From the NCBI GenBank assembly GCA_903859705.1, contig CAIONQ010000103.1, forward strand, positions 1 to 64,000: a stretch of 64,000 bases of DNA, in the 5' to 3' direction. Every line of letters starts with the position of its first letter. The stretch's first letter is position 1. The notes beneath the pieces were generated by a model. That model was not told the origin of the DNA, searched no databases, and saw nothing but the letters and a program-made list of their open reading frames with translations. The DNA comes from an uncultured Chthonomonas sp. (GTDB taxonomy: Bacteria > Armatimonadota > Chthonomonadetes > Chthonomonadales > Chthonomonadaceae). Shown in pieces: positions 17,359-25,584 of the stretch. A program made the translations under genes and the position numbers.

Positions 17359-18168
17359 CTACTTGACGTCCGTAATCGCCTGAGAGTAATCCCACGGGTG
17401 CACATTCTGAATCCAGTTTCCATCGAATGCGTTTGCCCCAGTTGGCAACACAAACGGGATGCCGAGGCGCTTAGCATGGCCATCGTAGTACGCAGCGTTC
17501 ACGAAACGCACATTGTCGCCTGCCTGTGTGCCATCCCACAGGTATGGACGTGCGGTGCCGCCATGCCAGCCCTCTTCAATAAAGAGAGCGATTTGGGAGG
17601 GCACCTGCACCAGCGAATCAGATACAGAGGCTCCCATGATGCTGGAGTACGCATCGTGCGCATGACGCTGGTAGTAGGAGCTAAAGTGTTGTCCGGGTGT
17701 AATAGCCTTGCCGTTTGGGCTGGTTGGTACTCCGCAAGCTTCAGCCCAGCCACGAGTTTCCGGATCGCTGGGGCAGCGGAAAATCTGGGTGTTCTTAAGA
17801 TAAGGGTTGTAGAGTAGTCCAATTCCACCCAGGTTTATGCCATCGTTTGCATAAACTCGCATAGAGTAGTTGCAGATATGTGATGCGCCATAGTAGCCCA
17901 GAGCAAGACCATTTCCCGGGGCAGGAACGCCGGGAAGGCCGTTCAGCCATGTCATTCGTGAATCTGGCAGGGCACCGTCATAATCCTGCATGTACATCTG
18001 GGCTGCGAGCCCAAGCTGTTTCATGTTGCTGATACATGCTGTTTTACGCGCTGCCTCTCGCGCCCGGGCAAACACCGGGAACAGGATTGCAGCAAGGATG
18101 GCAATAATTGCGATGACAACAAGTAGTTCGATCAGTGTGAAAGCACGTGGCTTTCTCGGTACACCCAT
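17359..18168 (-). CDS. DUF1559-type prepilin-like protein (type IV pseudopilin)
   Basis: A 269-residue protein with a class III prepilin signal: basic leader MGVPRKPRA, then [20 protein letters not shown]. The residue before the cleavage point is Ala9 rather than the more usual Gly; Phe10 (+1) and Glu14 (+5) are present. After the hydrophobic helix comes [15 protein letters not shown], very like Armatimonadota members, then [19 protein letters not shown]. The C-terminal half (DUF1559-like, with [27 protein letters not shown]) is the usual globular head. Processing by a PilD-type peptidase and assembly into a pseudopilus or secretion apparatus are inferred from the family. The gene has its own strong promoter, a leader of about 185 nt, an AAGGTGAGGG ribosome-binding site and its own terminator. 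Confidence 0.93.
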   Translation of the reverse strand: MGVPRKPRAFTLIELLVVIAIIAILAAILFPVFARAREAARKTACISNMKQLGLAAQMYMQDYDGALPDSRMTWLNGLPGVPAPGNGLALGYYGASHICNYSMRVYANDGINLGGIGLLYNPYLKNTQIFRCPSDPETRGWAEACGVPTSPNGKAITPGQHFSSYYQRHAHDAYSSIMGASVSDSLVQVPSQIALFIEEGWHGGTARPYLWDGTQAGDNVRFVNAAYYDGHAKRLGIPFVLPTGANAFDGNWIQNVHPWDYSQAITDVK

Positions 18169-18361
18169 GTACGTTCCCTCACCTTGTGTTTGATGTTATG
18201 GTCGGTTATGACGACGCAGAACAATTGCGGTACCGAGTGTTTTGGGAAGCACGCGGCGGGTACTGCGCAATTGTGACCGAATCTTCGCGGCCATTTACAG
18301 TCAGCATTCGCCTGCATGCACGCGGCAATAAAGCCGCACTATCAGGCGATTTATAAATGTG

Positions 18362-18390
18362 AGTATAAGACACTCTTAAATATATGTCAA
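18362..18390 (-). promoter_or_regulatory. Sigma70-type promoter of the prepilin gene
   Basis: On minus, TTGACA (18390-18385), a 17-nt spacer and TATACT (18367-18362) form a near-consensus promoter. Transcription would begin near 18355, giving a 5' leader of about 185 nt before the ATG at 18168. The leader contains a small GCGGC/GCCGC hairpin; no known riboswitch was recognised. Confidence 0.8.
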
Positions 18391-18998
18391 CAGTATTTAA
18401 TTTGACTGCAAACTGTGGCATGGAAGATTCTGGAAAGGTTGTGATTTCTTGCATACAGGTGTTGGATAAATGCGATTTTTTAGGGGCCGTATTGCGAGTG
18501 TTCTAAAAACTTTGCCGAATTTGCGAATATTATACTTGTCGGCGTGGAGGGCTCGGAGAGATGCGCTGAGCACTCATGGGGTTTTGGTGGTAGACAGGTT
18601 GGTGCGGGCGTGGAGGCCAACAGAGACAAATGGGACATTGGGGACCTATAAGGCTACCGCTGATTGGCGCTGTTGTATGCTGAATAAGCTCTATTGTTGC
18701 GGCGCTGCTATACACTGCTCGCAGACTCGGAGGTACACCGCGGGTTGGTCAGGTTGATTTGCCAGTGTTTTAGCGGCAGATCGACGCATATTGGTGGTTG
18801 GGCCGGAGGCATGCAGTGACGTGAGAAATGGCCATGGTAAATGCCGATACAAATTAGCCCGTGTTGTTGCTGCGCGGTAGACGCAGCAACAACACGAGAA
18901 CAGAGATATTGTTATCGGTTGTGAACTAGCCCTCTGTGGCTTCGCTATCATATCCTGCTTCGTTGGGGCTGCCGTGGTAATATTTCTGATTCCGCGGA
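18391..18998. other. Long non-coding stretch
   Basis: About 600 bp upstream of the prepilin promoter and downstream of the beta-helix gene. Short frames such as 18470-18757 lack a ribosome-binding site and have Arg/Cys-rich non-protein-like composition. Apart from the 15-bp perfect inverted repeat at 18860-18896, I see no gene, RNA or repeat. Confidence 0.5.
18860..18896. repeat. Perfect 15-bp inverted repeat
   Basis: CGTGTTGTTGCTGCG and its exact complement flank a 7-nt loop (CGGTAGA). It lies about 100 bp past the stop of the minus-strand beta-helix gene. No T-run follows on either strand, so it is not a standard terminator; it may be a 3'-end stabilising structure or a protein site. Confidence 0.7.
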
Positions 18999-21032
18999 TT
19001 AGAACTCTGGTTCTGGTGCGTTCTGAGCGGGCTCTGGTTCTGAACCAATCTGGTAGGATGTGGAGCCCGCATCTTTTATGCCGGGAGTTTTGTACCAGCT
19101 CTCAAGGAATGCACTTAAGGATCCGTTGAATACGGCTCGGCGCACGTTCATCCAACTCAACTGATCGCCAACAGCATAGTAAAGGTATGTTTTGCCCTTC
19201 CATTCTACGAGGTCTGGATCCGAAGCATTGATGCCCTCGAGCATCATCTCTGGCCTGAGCACGGGGTTTGCAGAGCTTAACTCCCAGTGTTTAAGATCCG
19301 GGCTGCGGGTTATATAGGTTTCGAACCACCAACGCGGCTTGCGATGCTCCAGGTATAGTACATAGTAGTAGCCGTTGGCATAGCGAACACAGGGGCAGGC
19401 GGTGTACCTGTCTGTACCGAATGTTGCTGCCGGTAGTTTGTTCCACATTTTGAGATCGGTAGAATGTGCAAACTTGACTGTAAAAGGTGGATAGGCCGGG
19501 TCGTTTGACTCGTAGGCCATTACATACCCATCAGCACCCTTGCAAACGGAGCTATTGAAGAGCTGTTCGTTTTCTCCCTGTACAGCAACAGTTTTTGTCC
19601 ACCGTTTCATGTCTTTCGATCGGAACAGTGTAACGTCGTGCCATCCGTTTGCTTCCCATCGGCTGGCAGAGATAATAAGCTCGCCCCTGTCAACCATCAG
19701 AGCCCCGAGGCCGTATCCTTCGGCACAGGTGGCAACAATCTTATCTGCTGCAACGTCTCTCAGTGCCAGATGGTAATCTGCGGCGGTTCCGCCAGATGCG
19801 GGACGCACACACTCCATGGTCCAAAGCTTGCCTTTCCAGACAAATGGGGTTACTTCACAGAGATCGTTGCGAACGTCCTCTTTCGCAGTGAACACAGCGG
19901 TTTGAAGAGGGGCTGGTGGAACCAGGCTTCGGAACAGTTCCGCAGGCCATCCGCCCTGCTGATAGATGCCAGGAGGAGTGGTTTGCTGGAATTGTACATA
20001 GGCGCGCACGTCGCCGGTAACGGTAACTCCAATGTCCTTTACAGTGTCCTTTTGCTTGATGACCCCAAGAACTTTATAACCCATGAGGATAGTATTCTCA
20101 AGCTCTACATGCAGCAGTTTGCCCTCTTGAACGCTTTGAATAATGCCATCGGTAGGTGTACCAACCGGTTGAGAGAAGTTGAGGGCTGCCAGGCGACAGC
20201 CTTTCAGGCGAATACGTGAAAATGTATGAAACCCGAAGTTACTGCTTTTCAGGGCGCATTGTGGGCCAACGAGCGTACAGTCTTCAAAAACAGCGTCCGG
20301 GCTGGCTGGCATTGTTTTGTTTTCGAAGCGTATGTACGCGCCTGAAGTATCTCCCCAGAAATCGAGCGCCCACAGGTGGCATCTGCGAAAAGTAACGGGC
20401 TCATCTGGCCGAGAGAGGCAACTCGCAACCCCTCCGCCAAAAGCGCGGCCAATCGATGTGCAGTCTTCAATAATTATGCTGAAGGGCTCGACATGGTCCG
20501 TCATGTCAAAGAAGATACCGGCGTCTGACCCCGTTGAATACAGGCGACGCAGTGCCCATCTATCCCAACCGATGGCTGAAAAAGTTTTCTCTTTGTGATC
20601 CTTAGACCACCCCTGAGTTGTGGCCCGAATAGTGCTCCACCAATCGTAGCTTTTGAACCCTTTTTGGCCGGGATCACCGGAGTCGATGATGACATCTCCT
20701 ACAGTGCCTGAGCCCATTTTGCCGTCGGTATCGCCTACAATCTCGTTATAAGCGCCCTGTTTGCCTCGAAAGGCAGGAGAGAGATTTGCTTCGAAATAGG
20801 TATCTGGCCGGATGACTATCCGGCAGCCGCCGTCTCCGTCTGGCACTGCGCTCAGTGCTGATTGAATGCTATGGAAGGCAGCTTGCCAGCTCTTACCATC
20901 CGTGTTAGCTCCCAGGGCAGATACATACAGGGTGTGGCGTGGTGCCGCTGCCAGGGCATGTATTGAGAGCGCCATCGCTATGCAGACACAAAGTGCCGTG
21001 CGGATAGCCGGCAGCAGAGATCCAGTCATCAT
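18999..21032 (-). CDS. Exported beta-helix plus GH43-like propeller protein
   Basis: A 677-residue protein with a signal peptide (about 1-29, ending HALAAAP). The N-terminal half (about 32-330) begins LYVSALGANTDGKSWQAAFHS, the usual opening of right-handed parallel beta-helix (pectate-lyase-like) proteins, and has repeated short strands such as IIIEDCTSIGR and FRRCHLWALDF. The C-terminal half (about 370-650) resembles a five-bladed propeller of the GH43/GH32/GH130 type: FVWKGKLWTMEC, HDVTLFRSKDMKRWTK, YVMAYESNDP, FAHSTDLKMWNK, YYVLYLEH, YITRSPDLKHWE and SDPDLVEWKGKTYLYYA. Likely role: binding or cleaving an external polysaccharide. The general-acid and base residues cannot be assigned with confidence. 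It precedes no close gene and follows the ceramidase-like gene by 106 bp. Confidence 0.75.
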   Translation of the reverse strand: MMTGSLLPAIRTALCVCIAMALSIHALAAAPRHTLYVSALGANTDGKSWQAAFHSIQSALSAVPDGDGGCRIVIRPDTYFEANLSPAFRGKQGAYNEIVGDTDGKMGSGTVGDVIIDSGDPGQKGFKSYDWWSTIRATTQGWSKDHKEKTFSAIGWDRWALRRLYSTGSDAGIFFDMTDHVEPFSIIIEDCTSIGRAFGGGVASCLSRPDEPVTFRRCHLWALDFWGDTSGAYIRFENKTMPASPDAVFEDCTLVGPQCALKSSNFGFHTFSRIRLKGCRLAALNFSQPVGTPTDGIIQSVQEGKLLHVELENTILMGYKVLGVIKQKDTVKDIGVTVTGDVRAYVQFQQTTPPGIYQQGGWPAELFRSLVPPAPLQTAVFTAKEDVRNDLCEVTPFVWKGKLWTMECVRPASGGTAADYHLALRDVAADKIVATCAEGYGLGALMVDRGELIISASRWEANGWHDVTLFRSKDMKRWTKTVAVQGENEQLFNSSVCKGADGYVMAYESNDPAYPPFTVKFAHSTDLKMWNKLPAATFGTDRYTACPCVRYANGYYYVLYLEHRKPRWWFETYITRSPDLKHWELSSANPVLRPEMMLEGINASDPDLVEWKGKTYLYYAVGDQLSWMNVRRAVFNGSLSAFLESWYKTPGIKDAGSTSYQIGSEPEPAQNAPEPEF

Positions 21033-21086
21033 TCAGTCCTTCAGTACGGTTTTAGTTCCGTGGATAGAGATACAGACAAACAGCAG

Positions 21087-21111
21087 CGCCCGGAGAGATT
21101 CTCTCCGGGCG
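21087..21111 (-). terminator. Hairpin after the ceramidase-like gene
   Basis: A perfect GC-rich stem, CGCCCGGAGAGA with TCTCTCCGGGCG, lies 28 bp past the stop at 21139. The following minus-strand sequence, CTGCTGTTTGTC, is only weakly T-rich, so termination may be partial and allow read-through into the beta-helix gene. Confidence 0.6.
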
Positions 21112-21138
21112 TGCCTTGAGGAAGCGTTACCCTACCGT

Positions 21139-22527
21139 TCAGGCCTTCTTACCATCCGGCAGTGGGCTGGTGTTTATGAGACTTAGCCACTTATCGATGA
21201 GGATTTCGGCAGTGTTTTCACCCATGCACACTCGAGAGCAGTATTCGTAGCGTGGAAAGGCATTCCAGTCGACGCGCGTAAGAATGTAACCGAAGGCATC
21301 GTTTGTAAGGCCAAAGAAGAGGTTGTTTTGCCCCTTCATTTTTCGCTTTACATAGCTGCCAATGTTCGGTAATGCCTCGCCGGGACAGGTAACAATCTGG
21401 CAGTTGCCAATATTCAGAAGATTTACGCGTACCGTTATCTTTCGATCAGTTGAATGTTTGTATTTTAACGGCGACATTGTAACAACGGCCCATAGATCCG
21501 GGGATTCTATTGGGATGGTTACCGGTGTGCTGCGGCAGTACAGGGTAGGATCTGACTGCCAATCCGCTTTGCCGATGATTCGCAGCGCTTCGCTTGCCAT
21601 AGTGTGGCCAATGCGGAGGCATTCTGCCCAACTGCGTTCATCTTCCCAATATCCTCGAAGGGCATCTTTCGGCCGATCCAGGTACCTGTTGTCTGCAGTA
21701 ACCATGCCGCCCTGTGCGCTGTTCATAAACAGAGAGAGGCCGCCAGCAGAGGCCTCCACTGCATCATTAAGCGGACCGATTAGATCGGGGCTGAGTATAC
21801 CAATGTCGTTTCCCAGAACTTCCGGGTGGATAGCGTAGTTGATGAGGGTAGCGATAGTGGAGCCAGAAACTGCCTGGAACTGGATTACACCCATGCGGTG
21901 ATCACACAGATCTGGCGCATAGTAGTTGTAGCTAATCTTGCCTTTTGCCACATCTGTACCGGCGCGGAGTTTAGCGGGTACGGCCTTGTCTATGGCTTCG
22001 TTGATGGCCCCAGCAGCCAGGTTTACAACATGATCCATGTACTTCAGGTCACCCGTGTGGCCGCCCTGCCCATCGGGAAAGGCGTAGCAGTCTGGTGCAG
22101 AGTGCGTGTGGGTAGAGCCGATCAGGATATTCGTGCCAGGGATACGTGATACTTTAGCGCGCACCCTGTCGCCGAGAACCGAAGGGAATCCCAGTAGATC
22201 CAGGGCTACAATCGCGAGAGAAGTGTCACCTTTCTTCACGAAGATAGCGCGTGCTGTGATATCGCCCTGTTTGGAACTGGTTGGGTGCGTTGGGCCCATG
22301 CCGCCTGAAACAGGGAGCAGGGGATCAGGCGTGATTATCCTCTTCGCAGCACCAACGGTAAGTGTGCCTTCTGCACCTGCTGCGTAGACAGTATCTTCAA
22401 CCGCAGTAATAACTGCGCCAGCGGCAGTGATGGTACCCATAGTTTTCATGAACCCGCGCCTGGATATAGGGGATTTACCGGTGTTGCCGGCAATCGCTTC
22501 AGGCTGGTTACTTTCGTCGATCTTCAT
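21139..22527 (-). CDS. Neutral ceramidase-like Tat-exported hydrolase
   Basis: About 462 residues from the ATG at 22527. The frame stays open to 22707, but that would overlap the upstream oxidoreductase gene; GAGGA lies 13 nt before the chosen ATG. A Tat motif (ISRRGFMKTMG, Arg23-Arg24) is followed by a hydrophobic stretch. The mature protein starts LTVGAAKRIITP, the normal opening of neutral/alkaline ceramidase-type domains. It has IVALDLLGFP, the zinc site GSTHTHSAPD (His140, His142) and the further His in NYAIHPEVLG. The family hydrolyses amide bonds of ceramides, but many environmental members with this fold have unknown substrates. It is shorter than true ceramidases (650+ residues) and lacks their C-terminal immunoglobulin-like domain. 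It lies 40 bp after the Gfo/Idh/MocA gene. Confidence 0.8.
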   Translation of the reverse strand: MKIDESNQPEAIAGNTGKSPISRRGFMKTMGTITAAGAVITAVEDTVYAAGAEGTLTVGAAKRIITPDPLLPVSGGMGPTHPTSSKQGDITARAIFVKKGDTSLAIVALDLLGFPSVLGDRVRAKVSRIPGTNILIGSTHTHSAPDCYAFPDGQGGHTGDLKYMDHVVNLAAGAINEAIDKAVPAKLRAGTDVAKGKISYNYYAPDLCDHRMGVIQFQAVSGSTIATLINYAIHPEVLGNDIGILSPDLIGPLNDAVEASAGGLSLFMNSAQGGMVTADNRYLDRPKDALRGYWEDERSWAECLRIGHTMASEALRIIGKADWQSDPTLYCRSTPVTIPIESPDLWAVVTMSPLKYKHSTDRKITVRVNLLNIGNCQIVTCPGEALPNIGSYVKRKMKGQNNLFFGLTNDAFGYILTRVDWNAFPRYEYCSRVCMGENTAEILIDKWLSLINTSPLPDGKKA

Positions 22528-22567
22528 TGTGTTCGTGCATTCCTCAATCATATAACGTTCTGCGGTA

Positions 22568-23899
22568 TCAGGAGTAGATAGGCAGCTTCCAGGGCTTGCG
22601 GTACTCTCGGTGGTAAGAGCTTGTATGCTTGCCAGCCCGGCCAACAATATCCATTTTAGACTTATCGAAGCGCACTGTTTCGCCAGCGAGTACAGATGCA
22701 TTGGCAAGGTGGCATACGATGGTTGTTTGAGCCATGGATGCCAGGTTAGAACGCGGCTGTTCGCGTGATTTCAGGCAATCCACCCAGTTACGCCAGTGAT
22801 CGTTGACAGGTGTGGCTTCTACTTTCGGCAGTTCGTTGCCTTCGGCATCGCGCACGCGCCATCCTCCACGCCATACTGTAAGCACCTTGCCATCTTCTGA
22901 GACAAATTCAGCGCCCGATCCATCCTTGTTCATGTGATCTCGGCCGGTTTCCCATTGCAGGATGAAATCCGGGTTCTTAAATCGCATTATCGATATCTGT
23001 GTATCAGGTGCCGTGCGGTCATCATCTGGCCAGGCAAGCTTGCCACCTACTGAGCTAATTTCAGTTGGCATTGGTAGATCGGTATCTTTGCTCATGGCAA
23101 GCAGCACGATATCAATCATGTGCACTCCCCAGTCGCCCGTCATACCACAACCAAAGTTGAGAAACCATCTCCAGTTGCCATGTGTATATTCTGGAATGTA
23201 GGGCTTAAATGTTGCCGGGCCAACCCACATGTCGTAATCAAAGCCAGCCGGAACGGGCTGCGGCTTATGATTGCCGACGCGGGAACCATCTGTACGCCAG
23301 GCACGGGTTGTAACTATTTTCCCCAGTTTGCCGGAGCGGATGTATTCTATCGCGCTAACAAATTCTGGCTTACTGCGCTGCCAGGTTCCTACCTGAACCA
23401 CTTTGTTATAGTGCTTAACGGCATTTGCCATAGAGCGTGCTTCTACGATATCGTGAGAGATAGGCTTCTCACAGTACGCATCTTTGCCGGCTTCGACTGC
23501 ATGGATCAGGTTCAGTGCGTGCCAGTTATCAGGAGTGCCAACGATGATTGCATCGATATCTTTGCGCTCCAGCATTTTACGATAATCTTTGTAGATGTCG
23601 GGTTTCTTACCAGATTCGCGAGTAACAAATTCGATATCTCCAACCATGCGTGCATCATCTACATCGCAGAGAGCGGCTACTTGAATTTCTGGATTCTGCA
23701 TTAGCTGGTGCATATCCGAGGAGCCCATGCCACCGCAACCAATGAGGCCGAGCGTTATTCTATCATTCGGCGCTACGCGCTTAACCGGCATTGCAGGGGC
23801 TGCGCTAAACGGGTAGGCACCGAGTGCCATTCCCGCCCCAAGCTGCGCGCTCCCCGTTAATACTCTGCGCCGAGAAATCTCTGAAATGCCGTTTTCCAC
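22568..23899 (-). CDS. Gfo/Idh/MocA oxidoreductase with Tat signal
   Basis: A 443-residue protein from a GTG start at 23899 preceded by AAGGAG at 8 nt spacing. The N-terminus has a twin-arginine-like signal (ISRRRVLTGSAQLGAGMALG), then the NAD(P)-binding Rossmann motif GLIGCGGMGSSDM at about 52-64. The family's catalytic-lysine segment CEKPISHD follows, then the second domain with TRAWRTDGS and MTGDWGVHMIDIV. Proteins of this type oxidise or reduce sugar derivatives; an exported subgroup, common in Planctomycetota and Bacteroidota, includes the GH109-like glycosidases that use bound NAD+. The next gene downstream (40 bp) is the ceramidase-like protein. Substrate unknown. Confidence 0.9.
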   Translation of the reverse strand: MENGISEISRRRVLTGSAQLGAGMALGAYPFSAAPAMPVKRVAPNDRITLGLIGCGGMGSSDMHQLMQNPEIQVAALCDVDDARMVGDIEFVTRESGKKPDIYKDYRKMLERKDIDAIIVGTPDNWHALNLIHAVEAGKDAYCEKPISHDIVEARSMANAVKHYNKVVQVGTWQRSKPEFVSAIEYIRSGKLGKIVTTRAWRTDGSRVGNHKPQPVPAGFDYDMWVGPATFKPYIPEYTHGNWRWFLNFGCGMTGDWGVHMIDIVLLAMSKDTDLPMPTEISSVGGKLAWPDDDRTAPDTQISIMRFKNPDFILQWETGRDHMNKDGSGAEFVSEDGKVLTVWRGGWRVRDAEGNELPKVEATPVNDHWRNWVDCLKSREQPRSNLASMAQTTIVCHLANASVLAGETVRFDKSKMDIVGRAGKHTSSYHREYRKPWKLPIYS

Positions 23900-24044
23900 G
23901 TGCCAAGCTCCTTGTTCGATCGATAAACTATCCGAGAAAGCATGTAAGACCCCAGATTGTAGTCTCGCGGCTTTATCGGTCTCTCGGGTTAGAATGCAAC
24001 TGACGAAGTGTTATTTCCTGCGTAAGTGGACCTATACATAGCAT

Positions 24045-24072
24045 GCAGCCTCCCGAACAATCGGGAGGCTGC
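24045..24072 (-). terminator. Hairpin downstream of the second DUF1501 gene
   Basis: GCAGCCTCCCGA and TCGGGAGGCTGC form a perfect 12-bp stem around a 4-nt loop, 38 bp past the stop at 24110. No T-run follows on minus (ATGCTATG), so this may be a Rho-dependent or stability hairpin. Confidence 0.6.
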
Positions 24073-24109
24073 TATTCTGGCCATTCTTGGTTACAAACTG
24101 CGGGTTGAT

Positions 24110-25540
24110 CTATGCGATGATATCGGCAAGCACTTTACATGGTTCAACACCCACGAGGCGTGCATCCAGCCCCTGGAACTTGTATGTAAATGCTTCGTGC
24201 TTAATTCCCAGCCGATTAAGCATGGTTGCATGTAGATCGTGCACTGTTGTCAGGTTTTCGACGGCGGCATAACCGAGGTCATCGGTTGCGCCGTATACCA
24301 TGCCGCCCTTTATACCGGCCCCTGCCAACCACACAGACATGGCCTTATTGTGGTGATCTCGGCCAGAGCCCCCCTGGGACATAGGAGTTCTGCCAAACTC
24401 GCCTGCCCAAACTACCAGCGTTTCTTCCAGCATGCCGCGCTGCTTAAGATCGGTAATCAGGGCCATACAGGCTCGATCGATCTCAAGTGCTTTCAGGCGG
24501 ATACCTTCTTTGATGTCTCCATGGTGGTCCCAATCCTTGTGATACAGCTGAATAAACCGCACGCCACGTTCTGCCAGTCTCCGTGCCAGAAGGCAGTTAG
24601 AAGCGAACGAGCCATCGCCAGGGTGGCAGCCATATAGCTCCAACGTTTCTTTCTTTTCCTGTGAGATATCCATGAGTGCAGGCACGCTCGCCTGCATTTT
24701 GAATGCCAGCTCGTATTGTGCAATGCGTGTGTTTATCTCAGGATCGCCGGTTACGCTATCGTGGATGCGATTGAGGGAGTTGATTGCCTGGATATCTGCC
24801 TGTTGGCCCGTTTGCGAAACTCCCGTTGGGCTTGCAAGGTACAGAACTGGATCACCCTTCGCGCGCAGTTGTACCCCCTGGTACTTGCTGGGTAAGAACC
24901 CGTTGCTCCATTGGCGTGCTGCGATCGGCTGGTTTTGGCCACCCTGACCCAGCGATGTTAATACTACAAAGCCAGGCAGATCCTTCGATACGCTTCCGAG
25001 GCCATACGTAATCCAGGCGCCCATGCTAGGGCGGCCCGCAATCTGTGCCCCTGTATTCATGAACATGTGTGCAGGGTCGTGGTTGATGGCATCGGTGGTC
25101 ATCGAGCGCACGAGACATATATCATCCAGCACGGAACCTATGTTCGGGAACAGTTCACATATTTGGGTTTTGTTCTTACCAAAGGACGCAAAACCGTGCT
25201 GTGGGCCGAAACAGATAAGCTTTTGGCCCTGCAACTGGGCGATTTGCTGGCCTTTTGTAAAGCTCTCTGGCATGGGTTTGCCATGCATTTGTGCCAGCAC
25301 TGGTTTTGGATCAAAGGTTTCCAGGTGGCTTGGGCCGCCTGCCATCGTGAGCCAGATAACTCGTTTAGCTTTTTGTGGCAGGGTTACCAGCCCAGGGATT
25401 TGTGCCTGAGCAGAATCCAGAGAAGCAAGTGCGGCTGCTCCAACGCCTGCTGCTGCCCTGCCAAGAAATGCCCTGCGAGACATTCTGCTTGCGAGTTCGT
25501 CTGCCAATTCCATGTGTAATATCGAATTATTGTTTTGCAT
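24110..25540 (-). CDS. DUF1501 family Tat-exported protein (second copy)
   Basis: About 476 residues from the ATG at 25540 (MQNNNSILHMELADE); longer readings would overlap the upstream gene. The Tat signal reads SRRAFLGRAAAGVGAAALAS. DUF1501 motifs are complete: MAGGPSHLETFDPKP, LVRSMTTDAINHDPAHMF, LYHKDWDHHGD, WAGEFGRTPMSQGGSGRDHHN and GIKGGMVYGATDD. The protein is longer and more typical of the planctomycete consensus than the copy at 9979. It follows the PSD1-type gene by 44 bp and is probably co-transcribed and exported with it. Metal-dependent hydrolase chemistry is suggested by fold membership only; no substrate is known. Confidence 0.93.
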   Translation of the reverse strand: MQNNNSILHMELADELASRMSRRAFLGRAAAGVGAAALASLDSAQAQIPGLVTLPQKAKRVIWLTMAGGPSHLETFDPKPVLAQMHGKPMPESFTKGQQIAQLQGQKLICFGPQHGFASFGKNKTQICELFPNIGSVLDDICLVRSMTTDAINHDPAHMFMNTGAQIAGRPSMGAWITYGLGSVSKDLPGFVVLTSLGQGGQNQPIAARQWSNGFLPSKYQGVQLRAKGDPVLYLASPTGVSQTGQQADIQAINSLNRIHDSVTGDPEINTRIAQYELAFKMQASVPALMDISQEKKETLELYGCHPGDGSFASNCLLARRLAERGVRFIQLYHKDWDHHGDIKEGIRLKALEIDRACMALITDLKQRGMLEETLVVWAGEFGRTPMSQGGSGRDHHNKAMSVWLAGAGIKGGMVYGATDDLGYAAVENLTTVHDLHATMLNRLGIKHEAFTYKFQGLDARLVGVEPCKVLADIIA

Positions 25541-25584
25541 AGCTACACCCCGATGGCGCACGGTTCTATGTGCGCCAGAGTAAC

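Noticed and set aside
18470-18757. Possible 95-residue plus-strand protein in the long gap
   Set aside because: No ribosome-binding site, no recognisable domain, and a Trp/Cys/Arg-rich non-protein-like sequence.
22528-22707. N-terminal extension of the ceramidase-like gene
   Set aside because: It overlaps the upstream oxidoreductase gene and precedes the Tat signal with unrelated residues; the ATG at 22527 fits better.
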